Of a stretch of DNA of 64,000 bases, positions 17,111 through 26,214 are shown one piece after another. The notes under the pieces are model-generated. The model was given only the letters and a program-made list of their open reading frames with translations. It was not told where the DNA came from and ran no database searches. Source of the stretch: Candidatus Sphingobacterium stercorigallinarum (lineage in GTDB: Bacteria; Bacteroidota; Bacteroidia; Sphingobacteriales; Sphingobacteriaceae); NCBI GenBank assembly GCA_019115805.1, contig DXCW01000111.1:35966-99965 (forward strand), given 5' to 3'. Position numbers and translations under genes: made by a program. Positions within the stretch are counted from its first letter, which is position 1, and every line of letters begins with the position of its first letter.

Positions 17111-19398
17111 TTTGTATGGGTTGATTGTTGATCATTAGAAAAAGAATAGGGCTTGGCTTGCTCACTCGTGCCTCGGTCGGTGTTCGGCACTCCAGTCATC
17201 TCGAACTCCAATTTTGCACCAGCTATCAAGTCTTCGTAACGCAAGTAATTGCGGTCGTAAAGCTCCCCGTTCAAAGTCAAGCGATCGACATACATCGCAT
17301 CTAATGATTGATTATTTGCTTTGATTTCCACTTTACGTCCATTTTCTAAATGGAGAATCACCTCATCAAATACTGGCGAACCGATTACGTATTCTCCGGT
17401 ACCTGGCGCTACCGAGTAGAAGCCGAGGGCTGAAAACACATACCAAGCTGACGTTTGTCCGTTATCCTCATCTCCGCAGTATCCATCGGGTGTCGGCTGA
17501 TATAACTTATCCATAATCTTTCGTACCCAATACTGACTCTTCCAGGGTTGTCCCGCATAGTTGTAGAGGTATGGCATGTGTTGGATGGGCTGATTGCCGT
17601 GTGCATATTGCCCCATATTCATGACCTGCATTTCCCTCATTTCGTGAATCATACTCCGACTATCCATCCCCATATAGCTGGGAATAACGAAAACGGTGTC
17701 TAACATAGATACAAATTCGTTTTCCCCTCCCATCAAATTGATCAATCCCTGAGGATCGTGAAATACGCAAAAGCTCCAATGCCAGGAATTCCCTTCTGTA
17801 TAATTTCTAGACCAAGCGCTGGGATCAAAATCCACTAAAAAATTTCCATCAGCATCTTTGGGCCTCATTAACTTCGTCTCCGGATCAAAGAGATTTTGAT
17901 AATTCAACGCGCGCTCGCGATACACCTCTAATTCTGACTCTGGGCGGCCAATAGCTTTTCCATATTGATAAATACACCAATCATTGTAAGCGTATTCCAA
18001 CGTCCTGGCCACATTTTGATTAATATCGACGCCAAAAGGAATATAACCGTATTGATTATACTCTTCATAACCGGTACGTCCGGTAGCCGATATAGAAGGG
18101 TGGACGTGATTAGCCCCGTGTTCCAAAGCCTCCCATAATACGGCGGTATCATAACCTTTTCGTCCGGTTATAACCGCATCTGTAACGATAGAGGCCGAGT
18201 TGTTCCCAATCATCGATTCGCGATGTCCAGGACTTGCCCACTCCGGTAGGAAACCACTTTCTTTGTACGCATTCACCAAGCCCTCTTGCATATCGTCATT
18301 CATCGAAGGATAAAGTAAGTTCAAGAGCGGAAACAAACTACGGAAGGTGTCCCAAAAACCGGTATCGGTAAACATCGCACCGGGCAACACCTTCCCATTA
18401 TATGGTGAATAATGTATACGATTGCCCGCCTCATCAAATTCTGTAAAATCTCTAGGGAATAACGTCGACCGGTATAATGCAGAATAAAACGTGCGAATAC
18501 GGTCTAAATTCGAATCTCGCACCTCTACCCGTCCTAACACTTCGTTCCAATGATCCCTTCCCTCTTGCTTAATGTCCTCGAAGTCTTTTGCGGCTACTTC
18601 CTCTAGATTCCGTTCGGCCTGCTCCACACTGATAAAAGAAGACGCAACACGGGCAGAAATCACCTCTCCTCTTTCAGTCTGGAATCCGATGATGGCCCCA
18701 GTGTGATTTCCACTTACCTCATTCATGTCCCCTACCTCCCCGTCTTTGACCGTATGATAGGAAATCGGTGTCTTATCAAAAACAATAACAAAGTAGTTCT
18801 TAAAATTGTCTGGGACCCCTCCACTATTTCTTGTTGAATAACCGACAATCTTGTTTTCTTCTGGGATAACCTGGACATGAGAATCTTTGTCAAACGCATC
18901 AACGACAACAAATGCCGAGTCCGTTTCTGGAAACGTAATCCTAAACATGTTCGCCCGTTGCGTAGGGGCAAATTCGGTAGTCACGTCGTAGTCTGCCAAA
19001 TACACGCTGTAGTAATACGGTTTGGCAATCTCAGCTTTATGAGAAAACCAACTCGCTCTATTCTCCTCATCGAATTCCGGTTTACCGGTCATGGGCATGA
19101 TAGAAAACTGTCCATAGTCGTTATTCCAAGGACTGGGCTGGTGAGTTTGCTTAAATCCTCTAATTTTATCCGCGGTATACGTATACACCCAACCGTCTCC
19201 CATTTTACCGGTCTGAGGTGTCCAAAAGTTCATTCCCCAAGGCCGAGCAATCGCTGGATACGTATTCCCATGGGACAATTCAAATTTCGATTGCGTACCG
19301 ATCAGCGGATTGACATAATCAACCGGAGAAAATTCCTGAGCGAATCCACGCAGTAGGAAAAGCAGTACAATAGCAATAAAAGTTAGCGTCGTTTTCAT
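17107..19398 (-). CDS. GH92 family alpha-mannosidase, secreted
   Basis: 763 aa. A signal peptide (1-20) is followed by the N-terminal beta-sandwich (VDYVNPLIGTQ, HGNTYPAIARPWGM) and the (alpha/alpha)6 catalytic domain with the GH92 hallmarks NGKVLPGAMFTDTGFWDTFRSL, YTEGNSWHWSF, HGNQPIQHMPYLYNYAGQPWK and [25 protein letters not shown]92 enzymes are Ca-dependent exo-mannosidases, mostly alpha-1,2 and related linkages. It is the first gene of a three-gene minus-strand set with two phosphoester hydrolases. No SusC/SusD pair is adjacent in the window. Confidence 0.95.
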   Translation of the reverse strand: MKTTLTFIAIVLLFLLRGFAQEFSPVDYVNPLIGTQSKFELSHGNTYPAIARPWGMNFWTPQTGKMGDGWVYTYTADKIRGFKQTHQPSPWNNDYGQFSIMPMTGKPEFDEENRASWFSHKAEIAKPYYYSVYLADYDVTTEFAPTQRANMFRITFPETDSAFVVVDAFDKDSHVQVIPEENKIVGYSTRNSGGVPDNFKNYFVIVFDKTPISYHTVKDGEVGDMNEVSGNHTGAIIGFQTERGEVISARVASSFISVEQAERNLEEVAAKDFEDIKQEGRDHWNEVLGRVEVRDSNLDRIRTFYSALYRSTLFPRDFTEFDEAGNRIHYSPYNGKVLPGAMFTDTGFWDTFRSLFPLLNLLYPSMNDDMQEGLVNAYKESGFLPEWASPGHRESMIGNNSASIVTDAVITGRKGYDTAVLWEALEHGANHVHPSISATGRTGYEEYNQYGYIPFGVDINQNVARTLEYAYNDWCIYQYGKAIGRPESELEVYRERALNYQNLFDPETKLMRPKDADGNFLVDFDPSAWSRNYTEGNSWHWSFCVFHDPQGLINLMGGENEFVSMLDTVFVIPSYMGMDSRSMIHEMREMQVMNMGQYAHGNQPIQHMPYLYNYAGQPWKSQYWVRKIMDKLYQPTPDGYCGDEDNGQTSAWYVFSALGFYSVAPGTGEYVIGSPVFDEVILHLENGRKVEIKANNQSLDAMYVDRLTLNGELYDRNYLRYEDLIAGAKLEFEMTGVPNTDRGTSEQAKPYSFSNDQQSTHTK

Positions 19399-19467
19399 AT
19401 AGGTCTATTTAGATAATGCAAGTTAAGAAAATAATGCTAAATCGAATTTGCTATATAAAAATATGGC

Positions 19468-19495
19468 AAAAAAAAACCACCCGAAAGGGTGGTTT
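19468..19495 (-). terminator. terminator of the thrS-infC-rpmI-rplT operon
   Basis: On the minus strand AAACCACCC TTTC GGGTGGTTT (9-bp stem) runs into a tract of T. It lies about 33 nt after the rplT stop. Confidence 0.9.
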
Positions 19496-19527
19496 AAGAA
19501 TATCTAACAAAACGAAGCGATTAAACT

Positions 19528-19872
19528 TTATTTTACTGCGTCGACTACTGCTTTAAACGCTTCTGGATTATTCATAGCAAGATCCGCTAGTACCTTACGG
19601 TTTAATCCGACATTTTTCGCGTTTAATTTACCAATCAATTGGGAATATGAAATTCCATGCTCGCGTGCACCAGCATTGATACGCTGGATCCATAAAGCTC
19701 TAAATTCGCGTTTTTTAGTTTTACGGTCGCGATAAGCGTACTGTAAACCTTTTTCTACTGTGTTTTTCGCAATGGTGTAAACCTTACTGCGTGATCCGTA
19801 ATAGCCTTTAGCTAATTTCAGGATTCTTTTCCGTCTTCTTCTCGAAGCAACTGCGTTAACCGAACGTGGCAT
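19528..19872 (-). CDS. rplT: 50S ribosomal protein L20
   Basis: 114 aa, the normal length. The basic N-terminus ([31 protein letters not shown]) and the conserved [20 protein letters not shown] segment identify L20, which binds 23S rRNA early in 50S assembly. Last gene of the classical thrS-infC-rpmI-rplT order. There are 98 nt between rpmI and rplT; in other bacteria L20 autoregulates at such a site, but I see no defined structure here. Confidence 0.98.
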   Translation of the reverse strand: MPRSVNAVASRRRRKRILKLAKGYYGSRSKVYTIAKNTVEKGLQYAYRDRKTKKREFRALWIQRINAGAREHGISYSQLIGKLNAKNVGLNRKVLADLAMNNPEAFKAVVDAVK

Positions 19873-19970
19873 ATTTATTAAAGTTCAATTTGGTAAAAGG
19901 TGTCGCGTTTTCCAGCGAACTTACGACCCGATACCCGGTTAAAAAAAATTATTAATTAAAAATGTTACGA

Positions 19971-20171
19971 CTATTTACCGATACCCAACATACGTTTCAC
20001 GTTGCCGGAATCTGCGTCAGTCACATAACTTGTTTGCGTTAAGTTACGTTTTTGTTTTGTGGTCTTTTTAGTCAAGATGTGGCTTTTGTAAGCACTTTTT
20101 CTTGCGATTTTACCTGTTCCAGTCAATTTAAAGCGTTTTTTCGCGCTGGAATTGGTTTTGATCTTTGGCAT
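19971..20171 (-). CDS. rpmI: 50S ribosomal protein L35
   Basis: 66-aa very basic protein beginning [32 protein letters not shown], the L35 signature. It binds 23S rRNA in the large subunit. It is 39 nt downstream of infC and precedes rplT. Confidence 0.97.
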   Translation of the reverse strand: MPKIKTNSSAKKRFKLTGTGKIARKSAYKSHILTKKTTKQKRNLTQTSYVTDADSGNVKRMLGIGK

Positions 20172-20210
20172 AATACTTATCTATTATATACTCGAATTGT
20201 TAGCTATTCT

Positions 20211-20777
20211 CTATTTTTTTACTGTTTTGGGAGCTAATGTTAAGAACATCCGCTTTCCCTCCAATTTTGGAAGCAATTCTACTTTACCGTAGTCCTCCAA
20301 GGCTTGCGCAAAACGGAGCAACAAAATCTCTCCTTGCTCTTTAAACACAATTGCACGTCCTTTAAAATGCACGTATGCGCGAACTTTTTCTCCGGCTTCC
20401 AGAAATCGAATAGCATGTTTAAGTTTGAACTCAAAGTCATGCTCATTGGTATTCGGTCCAAAACGAATCTCTTTAATCACCGTTTGCTTCGCATTGGCCT
20501 TGATTTCCTTTTGCTTTTTCTTTTGTTCGTATACGAATTTACTGTAGTCTATAATCTTACAAACAGGAGGCGTAGCATTTGGAGAAATTTCAACCAAGTC
20601 CAATTCCAATTCATCTGCAAGTTGAATTGCTTTTCGAGTCGGATATAATCCTTGCTCTACATTGTCACCTACCAAACGAACTTCCGGGACCCGGATATTT
20701 TCGTTGATACGGTGTTCTGGTTCTTTCTTCCTAAACGGGCCTCTGCCCCTATTGCCGAAATTGTTACTTCTTGCCAA
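20211..20777 (-). CDS. infC: translation initiation factor IF-3
   Basis: 188 aa. IF-3 binds the 30S subunit, discriminates initiator tRNA/start codon and prevents subunit joining. After a basic phylum-typical N-terminal extension (about 20 residues) the IF3-N domain begins at [18 protein letters not shown]; the C-terminal domain holds [20 protein letters not shown]. The start is ATG, unlike the AUU start used for autoregulation in enterobacteria. It begins 14 nt after thrS. Confidence 0.97.
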   Translation of the reverse strand: MARSNNFGNRGRGPFRKKEPEHRINENIRVPEVRLVGDNVEQGLYPTRKAIQLADELELDLVEISPNATPPVCKIIDYSKFVYEQKKKQKEIKANAKQTVIKEIRFGPNTNEHDFEFKLKHAIRFLEAGEKVRAYVHFKGRAIVFKEQGEILLLRFAQALEDYGKVELLPKLEGKRMFLTLAPKTVKK

Positions 20778-20791
20778 ATGTTTCCTTTTTA

Positions 20792-22717
20792 TTAAACCGT
20801 TATTTCTTTGATTAATATCTCTTTAAATTCCTCCGGCGTTATTGATCCTAAATCAACACCACCGTGCTTGCGCACCGAGATTTTGCCGCTCTCCATTTCC
20901 TGCTCTCCTACGATCACCATGTAAGGCATCTTCTTTACTTCAGCATCTCGAATCTTCCGACCGACCTTCTCATCGCGCAAGTCAATCAGACCGCGAATAT
21001 CGGAATTATTTAACGATTCTAAAAGCTTTTGCGCATATTCTTCGTATTTTTCTGACACTGGCAAGACGATAAACTGCTCTGGAGCAAGCCATAACGGAAA
21101 ATGTCCCCCGCAATGCTCAATCAAAACAGCCACAAATCGCTCCAGTGACCCAAACGGTGCTCGGTGAATCATGACCGGACGATGCTTCTGATTATCGCTA
21201 CCGGTATATTCCAGTTCGAAACGCTCCGGGAGATTATAATCTACCTGAATGGTCCCTAACTGCCATTTCCTCCCTAGCGCATCTTTAACCATGAAATCCA
21301 ACTTCGGTCCATAAAATGCCGCTTCACCATACTCCACCACTGTGGGTAATCCTTTTTCTTCCGCAGATTCTACAATTGCCGTTTCTGCTAAAAGCCAGTT
21401 CTCATCACTTCCGATGTATTTGGTTTTGTTCTCCGGATCTCGCAACGAAATCTGAGCCGTGAATTCGTTAAATCCCAGCGCACTAAACACATACAACACC
21501 AGGTCGATCACCTTTTTAAATTCGTCTTTTACCTGATCAGGACGACAGAATAAATGCGCATCATCTTGTGTAAAGCCACGGACACGAGTCAGCCCGTGCA
21601 ACTCTCCAGATTGCTCATACCGATAGACGGTACCAAATTCTGCAAAGCGAACAGGAAGGTCCTTATAGGATCGGGGCTTCGTCTTATAAATCTCGCAATG
21701 ATGAGGACAATTCATTGGTTTCAATAAAAACTCCTCTCCCTCCACCGGTGTTTGAATAGGCTGAAAGGAATCTGCTCCATATTTCTCATAATGCCCCGAG
21801 GTGATGTATAGTTGTTTATGCCCAATATGTGGGGTAACTACCGGTTCATAGCCCGCTTTTATTTGCGCTCGCTGTAAAAAATCTTGAAGCTTCTGCCGCA
21901 ACGCAGCTCCCTTAGGAAGCCATAGCGGAAGCCCCATTCCAACTTTTTCAGAAAAAGCAAAAAGCTCTAATTCTCGACCAAGCTTCCGATGGTCTCGCTT
22001 TTTCGCTTCTTCCACGAACTTCAAGTACTCGGTCAACTCAGAAGCTTTGGGAAAAGTGACGCCATAAATACGGGTCAGTTGTTTACGTGTTTCATCACCC
22101 CGCCAATACGCGCCAGCTACATTCGTCAATTTGACGGCCTTAATGAAGCCAGTATGAGGTATATGCGGACCTCGACACAGATCAGTAAACGCTCCCTGCG
22201 TGTAGAACGTAATCTTTCCATCTTCAAGGTCTTTGATTAAATCCAGCTTATACTCATCCCCTTTTTCTTGGAAGTAAGATAAGGCATCAGCTTTCGAAAC
22301 TGCTTTTCTTTCGAAGTGCTCTTTTTGCTTCGCTAATGCGATGATTTTGTCTTCTATTTTCTTGAAATCATCCGAGGAAAATTCGCGATCGCCAAAATCT
22401 ACGTCATAGTAAAATCCCGTTTCGATAGCCGGCCCTATACCAAATTTAACACCGGGGTACAAACTTTCCAACGCCTCTGCCAGTAAATGTGCAGAAGAGT
22501 GCCAAAACGTCGATTTCCCTTGATCGTCTTTCCAAGTTAATAATTTCAATTTCGCATCCGCCTCAATAGGACGAGATACGTCCCACACCTCTCCATTCAC
22601 TTCCGCGGCCAACACGTTTCGTGCTAATCCTTCAGAAATCGATTGCGCCACTTGAAAAGAGGTAATTCCGTTCTCATATTGACGGACCGATCCATCAGGC
22701 AAAGTAATATTAATCAT
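20792..22717 (-). CDS. thrS: threonyl-tRNA synthetase
   Basis: 641 aa with all family domains: TGS (1-60), the second editing domain with [11 protein letters not shown] (near 75) and the associated Cys-rich site ([13 protein letters not shown]), class II catalytic core with zinc ligands in [10 protein letters not shown] and [11 protein letters not shown], and the C-terminal anticodon-binding domain. First gene of the thrS-infC-rpmI-rplT operon. A -7 element at 22812-22819 and a palindrome at 22827-22843 lie upstream; the implied leader is about 90 nt. I see no T-box. Confidence 0.98.
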   Translation of the reverse strand: MINITLPDGSVRQYENGITSFQVAQSISEGLARNVLAAEVNGEVWDVSRPIEADAKLKLLTWKDDQGKSTFWHSSAHLLAEALESLYPGVKFGIGPAIETGFYYDVDFGDREFSSDDFKKIEDKIIALAKQKEHFERKAVSKADALSYFQEKGDEYKLDLIKDLEDGKITFYTQGAFTDLCRGPHIPHTGFIKAVKLTNVAGAYWRGDETRKQLTRIYGVTFPKASELTEYLKFVEEAKKRDHRKLGRELELFAFSEKVGMGLPLWLPKGAALRQKLQDFLQRAQIKAGYEPVVTPHIGHKQLYITSGHYEKYGADSFQPIQTPVEGEEFLLKPMNCPHHCEIYKTKPRSYKDLPVRFAEFGTVYRYEQSGELHGLTRVRGFTQDDAHLFCRPDQVKDEFKKVIDLVLYVFSALGFNEFTAQISLRDPENKTKYIGSDENWLLAETAIVESAEEKGLPTVVEYGEAAFYGPKLDFMVKDALGRKWQLGTIQVDYNLPERFELEYTGSDNQKHRPVMIHRAPFGSLERFVAVLIEHCGGHFPLWLAPEQFIVLPVSEKYEEYAQKLLESLNNSDIRGLIDLRDEKVGRKIRDAEVKKMPYMVIVGEQEMESGKISVRKHGGVDLGSITPEEFKEILIKEITV

Positions 22718-22811
22718 TTACAACATGACTTAAAGTGATAAAAATGCACGACCTTTCCAATGTTCACAAACACATTAGTGAGCAAAAGCCGCACCTACAA
22801 TACAGTGTTGA

Positions 22812-22819
22812 CAAAATTA
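22812..22819 (-). promoter_or_regulatory. -7 promoter element of thrS
   Basis: On the minus strand TAATTTTG matches TAnnTTTG. A weaker TTTC stands 20 nt upstream in the -33 position, inside the palindrome at 22827-22843. Confidence 0.5.
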
Positions 22820-22826
22820 TAGAATA

Positions 22827-22843
22827 TTTCGTGCAACACGAAA
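22827..22843. promoter_or_regulatory. palindrome overlapping the -33 region of the thrS promoter
   Basis: TTTCGTG CAA CACGAAA, a perfect 7-bp inverted repeat with a 3-nt centre. Its place over the predicted polymerase contact suits a repressor or activator site. No regulator is recognised. Confidence 0.4.
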
Positions 22844-23040
22844 CTTTTACCTCGTGAAAAGGCGGCAAACTCAAAATCAAAAATCATTTCGAAATCGCTG
22901 TTAAAATATACGTAGAAAACGAGACCCCAAACCTTCTCTCAATGGAGCTGCGCCCTGTCCTTTATGAAACGCCCCTTAAAATAGACATCCGGATTTGGAT
23001 CCGTGCGCGTCCGGCGGAAACGCTTTCAGTATTTTTTTGT

Positions 23041-23048
23041 TACTTTTG
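23041..23048 (+). promoter_or_regulatory. -7 promoter element of queE
   Basis: TACTTTTG matches TAnnTTTG, 18 nt before ATG 23067 and inside the longer open frame beginning at 22995, so the later ATG is the start. Confidence 0.5.
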
Positions 23049-23066
23049 CCAATTAATTGCTCATCA

Positions 23067-23690
23067 ATGTCACAACAGGTTCCAGAAGACGGCACATATC
23101 TTCCGCTCATGGAAGAGTTCTACACCATTCAGGGAGAAGGGTACCATACCGGAAAAGCGGCTTATTTCATCCGATTAGGCGGATGTGATGTCGGCTGCCA
23201 CTGGTGCGATGTAAAAGAAAGCTGGGACGCGGATCTACATCCGCTAACATCGGCTGATACAATCGTAAAAAATGCGCAGCAATATGCCGCCAAAACAGTG
23301 GTCGTCACGGGCGGCGAACCGCTTTTATATAATCTTACTTATTTAACTCAGCAACTGAAAGAGGCTGGAATAAAGATTTTCTTAGAAACTTCCGGTGCTT
23401 ATCCCTTAACAGGGTATTGGGACTGGATTTGTTTGTCTCCCAAAAAGTTTAAGGCCCCGCGCCAAGAAGTACTTAGCGCAGCCGGAGAGTTGAAGGTGAT
23501 TGTCTTCAACACGAGTGATTTCAAATGGGCCGAGGACCACGCTCGTTACGTGAGTAGCGATTGCAAACTCTATCTTCAGCCGGAATGGTCGAAGGCCTCA
23601 GAGGTTACTCCGAAGATTATAAATTACGTGATGGAGAACCCACGCTGGGAAATTTCGTTACAAACACATAAATATTTGAACATCCCATAA
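23067..23690 (+). CDS. queE: 7-carboxy-7-deazaguanine synthase (radical SAM)
   Basis: 207-aa radical SAM enzyme of queuosine biosynthesis that contracts 6-carboxytetrahydropterin to CDG. The N-terminus MEEFYTIQGEGYHTGKAAYFIRLGGCDVGCHWCD contains the QGEG motif and the CxxxCxxC-type cluster motif (GCDVGCHWC) that binds the [4Fe-4S] cluster; TGGEPLLY is the SAM-binding GGE motif. No other queuosine genes are adjacent. The annotated start is ATG 23067, giving MSQQVPEDGTYLPLM. Confidence 0.93.
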   Translation: MSQQVPEDGTYLPLMEEFYTIQGEGYHTGKAAYFIRLGGCDVGCHWCDVKESWDADLHPLTSADTIVKNAQQYAAKTVVVTGGEPLLYNLTYLTQQLKEAGIKIFLETSGAYPLTGYWDWICLSPKKFKAPRQEVLSAAGELKVIVFNTSDFKWAEDHARYVSSDCKLYLQPEWSKASEVTPKIINYVMENPRWEISLQTHKYLNIP

Positions 23691-23711
23691 AGCCCTGCAG
23701 CCGATACCGGA

Positions 23712-25130
23712 CTAGTAAGTCGGCCAGAAGGGGAACAGTGGATGTTCTTCTCGAGCAGCGGACATGATCTCCATCGCTTGTTGTACCAATTCAGGATGCG
23801 CTTCAGCTATATCCCGTTGTTCGCCGATATCGGTTGGCAAATGATACAATTCGACGGGAGCCTCCGCCCCCCTCAACGCATTCATGCGTACCGCTTTGTA
23901 GTCACCGATACGCACCGCTTGGCGTCCTCCTTGTTCATGAAACTCCCAATATAGATACGGATGAGTTTGTTGCCCCGCCTCTCCTATTAGGGTAGGTAAA
24001 AAACTGATTCCATCGCTTTGAGGCAAAGAGTCAGCTTGCGCAAGTTGCAATAGTGTAGGACCTATATCCCAAAACGCAGCGACGTGGTGAACGATTTGCT
24101 CCCGATCAACCCGATCCGGCCAATGCACAATCAAGGGGACTCGTATCCCCCCTTCGTACAGGTCTCTTTTATAGCCGCGCAAATTTCCTGAACTTTGAAA
24201 ATACATCGGGTCAGCACCGCCCTCTTGATGTGCACCGTTATCACTGGTAAAAATAATGATGGTGTTATCTAATATTCCTTCTTCCTCTAATGTTTCCACA
24301 AGCTGTCCTACATGCCGATCCAGTCGAGCTACCATAGCAGCAAACGTGGCTCTCGGTTGCTCTTGGGAGCTGTATCCAATCGGCGCTCCCGGACCGTAAT
24401 CACTACCTTTGAAGGGAGTCTCATCAAATCGTCCTTTGTATTTCTGAAACAAACTATCCTCAGGCACGACCAATTCGGCATGAGGAAGAGGCGTAGGCAC
24501 AAAAAGGAAAAATGGCTCTTGACTGTGTGCTCGTATAAAAGCTAATGCACGGGTTTGGATTAGGTCTGGCGCGTAGATTTGCGGATCCGCCGTATTGTTC
24601 CCTTCCAATTCGATTCGCTGGTCATTGTGCCATAGGTGGTTAGGGTAATAACGATGCGCTTCTCTTTGACAATTGTAACCAAAGAACTCATCAAAACCCC
24701 GCCTATTAGGATCACCGCTCGTTCCGACCATACCCAGCCCCCATTTGCCAAATGCTCCAGTCTGGTATCCACTCTGTTGCAAGCGTTCAGCAAAAGTGAC
24801 CACATTTTCCGCTAAAGGCTCCTGGCCCTCAGGCTGAATCTCTTTATTCCCGCGGATATAAGTATGACCGGTATGCTGTCCCGTTAAAAGAGCGGATCGT
24901 GACGGCGCACACACGGGCGCCCCCGAATAGAAGTCTGTAAACAACAAACCGTTCTTAGCTAACCGATCAATATGAGGGGTCTCTATTTTGGTTTGTCCAT
25001 AGACGCCAAGGTCCCCATACCCCAAATCATCCGCTAAAATAAAGACGATATTTGGCCGGTTTTGCCCCACCGCAATGTCCTGACACACCGTAGCGAGTAA
25101 CGTTAGCCCGAAGTATATTAACGCCCTCAT
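23712..25130 (-). CDS. secreted sulfatase (S1 family, Cys-type)
   Basis: 472 aa. A signal peptide (1-22) leads into RPNIVFILADDLGYGDLGVYG (metal-binding Asp pair at 34-35) and the formylglycine motif CAPSRSALLTG, in which Cys74 is the residue converted by a maturase. Further metal ligands are in FTSDNGAHQEGG. It hydrolyses sulfate esters, probably of a sugar or glycan. Last of three co-directional genes; 3 nt separate it from a Gfo/Idh/MocA oxidoreductase, so desulfation and sugar turnover are probably linked. No maturase gene is in the window. Confidence 0.93.
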   Translation of the reverse strand: MRALIYFGLTLLATVCQDIAVGQNRPNIVFILADDLGYGDLGVYGQTKIETPHIDRLAKNGLLFTDFYSGAPVCAPSRSALLTGQHTGHTYIRGNKEIQPEGQEPLAENVVTFAERLQQSGYQTGAFGKWGLGMVGTSGDPNRRGFDEFFGYNCQREAHRYYPNHLWHNDQRIELEGNNTADPQIYAPDLIQTRALAFIRAHSQEPFFLFVPTPLPHAELVVPEDSLFQKYKGRFDETPFKGSDYGPGAPIGYSSQEQPRATFAAMVARLDRHVGQLVETLEEEGILDNTIIIFTSDNGAHQEGGADPMYFQSSGNLRGYKRDLYEGGIRVPLIVHWPDRVDREQIVHHVAAFWDIGPTLLQLAQADSLPQSDGISFLPTLIGEAGQQTHPYLYWEFHEQGGRQAVRIGDYKAVRMNALRGAEAPVELYHLPTDIGEQRDIAEAHPELVQQAMEIMSAAREEHPLFPFWPTY

Positions 25131-25133
25131 AAA

Positions 25134-26207
25134 TTAAAGCGAAACAATCTGGCCGGTGAGTACCGATTGATCACAAGCCAACGCAATTTTCAGACTATTC
25201 AATGCATCATCCATTGACCGGTGTAAGTCCAAATCCTCCCGAATTGCTTGTAAAAAATAACGCTGTTCCCGGTTACACAATTCTTGGTGATCCGGTTCAT
25301 CATGTAAATCAACCCACTGGTCTTCTCGAGTAAAACGATTCTTGGCATCGATTTCCGCATAATGCACCTTTAGGGATTCTGTTTTGGTGTGGGATTCAAC
25401 CGTATCGGATTGACCCGAGGCAGAAGCCTCTTTAGCCACTATAGAAACGGACCCCTTCGGTCCGAATACATCCTTAATAAAGAAGGCGGTTTCGCTGATC
25501 ATCGGCCCCCACCCCGCTTCATACCACCCCACACTCCCGTCACTAAAACGGATTTGTAGTTGACCGTAATTGTAGCGTTCTGTCGGTATATCGTCTGTGA
25601 GCCGTGCACCAATTGCAGAAACCGATACCGGCTTGGCATCGGTCATCTGGCACATCACATCAATATAATGCACACCACAATCGACAATCGGGCTCAAGCT
25701 TTCCATCAAATTCCGATGCACATCCCACATGTGCCCCTCACTTTGTTGATTCAAGTTCATCCGCATGACCAATGGGTATCCCATTGATCTCCCAATTTCA
25801 ATAAATTTAATCCAGGAAGGATGATGGCGAAGAATGTACCCCACCACTAATTTTTTATCAGCCTGCTTCGCGGCATCTATTACGGCCTCAGCCCCCGCAA
25901 CGGTATCGGCTAGTGGCTTCTCCACAAACACATGCGCTCCAGCCTGAAACGCCTTAATGGCGTACTCCTCGTGTGTGTCTGGATAGGTGGAAATACAGAC
26001 CGCGTCTGGACGGGCTGCCGCTAAGGCTTCATCATAGTCATCGTACAACGGATAATCTGCACCTAAAGCCTTGTTTAGTGCTACTTTACTATCTCGCCTA
26101 GAGACCAAACCCACAATTTCGAAATCCTCCATGTCGTGATAGGCTTGTGCATGAGATGCCCCCATGTTTCCACACCCGACCACAAGTATTTTAATTTTAT
26201 TGTTCAT
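25134..26207 (-). CDS. Gfo/Idh/MocA family oxidoreductase, cytoplasmic
   Basis: 357-aa NAD(P)-dependent sugar dehydrogenase-like protein. The Rossmann loop is VVGCGNMGASHAQAY and the family EKP motif is VFVEKPLAD (catalytic Lys near 97). The C-terminal half (GVHYIDVMCQM) is the substrate domain with the conserved His. No signal peptide. It lies between the Tat-type paralogue (7 nt upstream) and a sulfatase (3 nt downstream), so it may oxidise a sugar released by the secreted enzymes. The exact substrate is not readable. Confidence 0.9.
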   Translation of the reverse strand: MNNKIKILVVGCGNMGASHAQAYHDMEDFEIVGLVSRRDSKVALNKALGADYPLYDDYDEALAAARPDAVCISTYPDTHEEYAIKAFQAGAHVFVEKPLADTVAGAEAVIDAAKQADKKLVVGYILRHHPSWIKFIEIGRSMGYPLVMRMNLNQQSEGHMWDVHRNLMESLSPIVDCGVHYIDVMCQMTDAKPVSVSAIGARLTDDIPTERYNYGQLQIRFSDGSVGWYEAGWGPMISETAFFIKDVFGPKGSVSIVAKEASASGQSDTVESHTKTESLKVHYAEIDAKNRFTREDQWVDLHDEPDHQELCNREQRYFLQAIREDLDLHRSMDDALNSLKIALACDQSVLTGQIVSL

Positions 26208-26214
26208 CTTTGTT

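Larger units (their letters stand above)
22718..23066. other. intergenic region between divergent thrS and queE
   Basis: 349 bp without a gene. It holds the thrS promoter and palindrome (22812-22843), the queE -7 element (23041-23048) and a short inverted repeat CGGAT TTGG ATCCG near 22991-23004, which lies upstream of the queE transcript. No riboswitch recognised. Confidence 0.6.

Noticed and set aside
18877..19356. 159-codon plus-strand frame inside the GH92 gene
   Set aside because: Antisense to conserved GH92 motifs; no domain, no start context and no promoter element.
20052..20237. Small plus-strand frame opposite rpmI
   Set aside because: Antisense to ribosomal protein L35, no independent signal.
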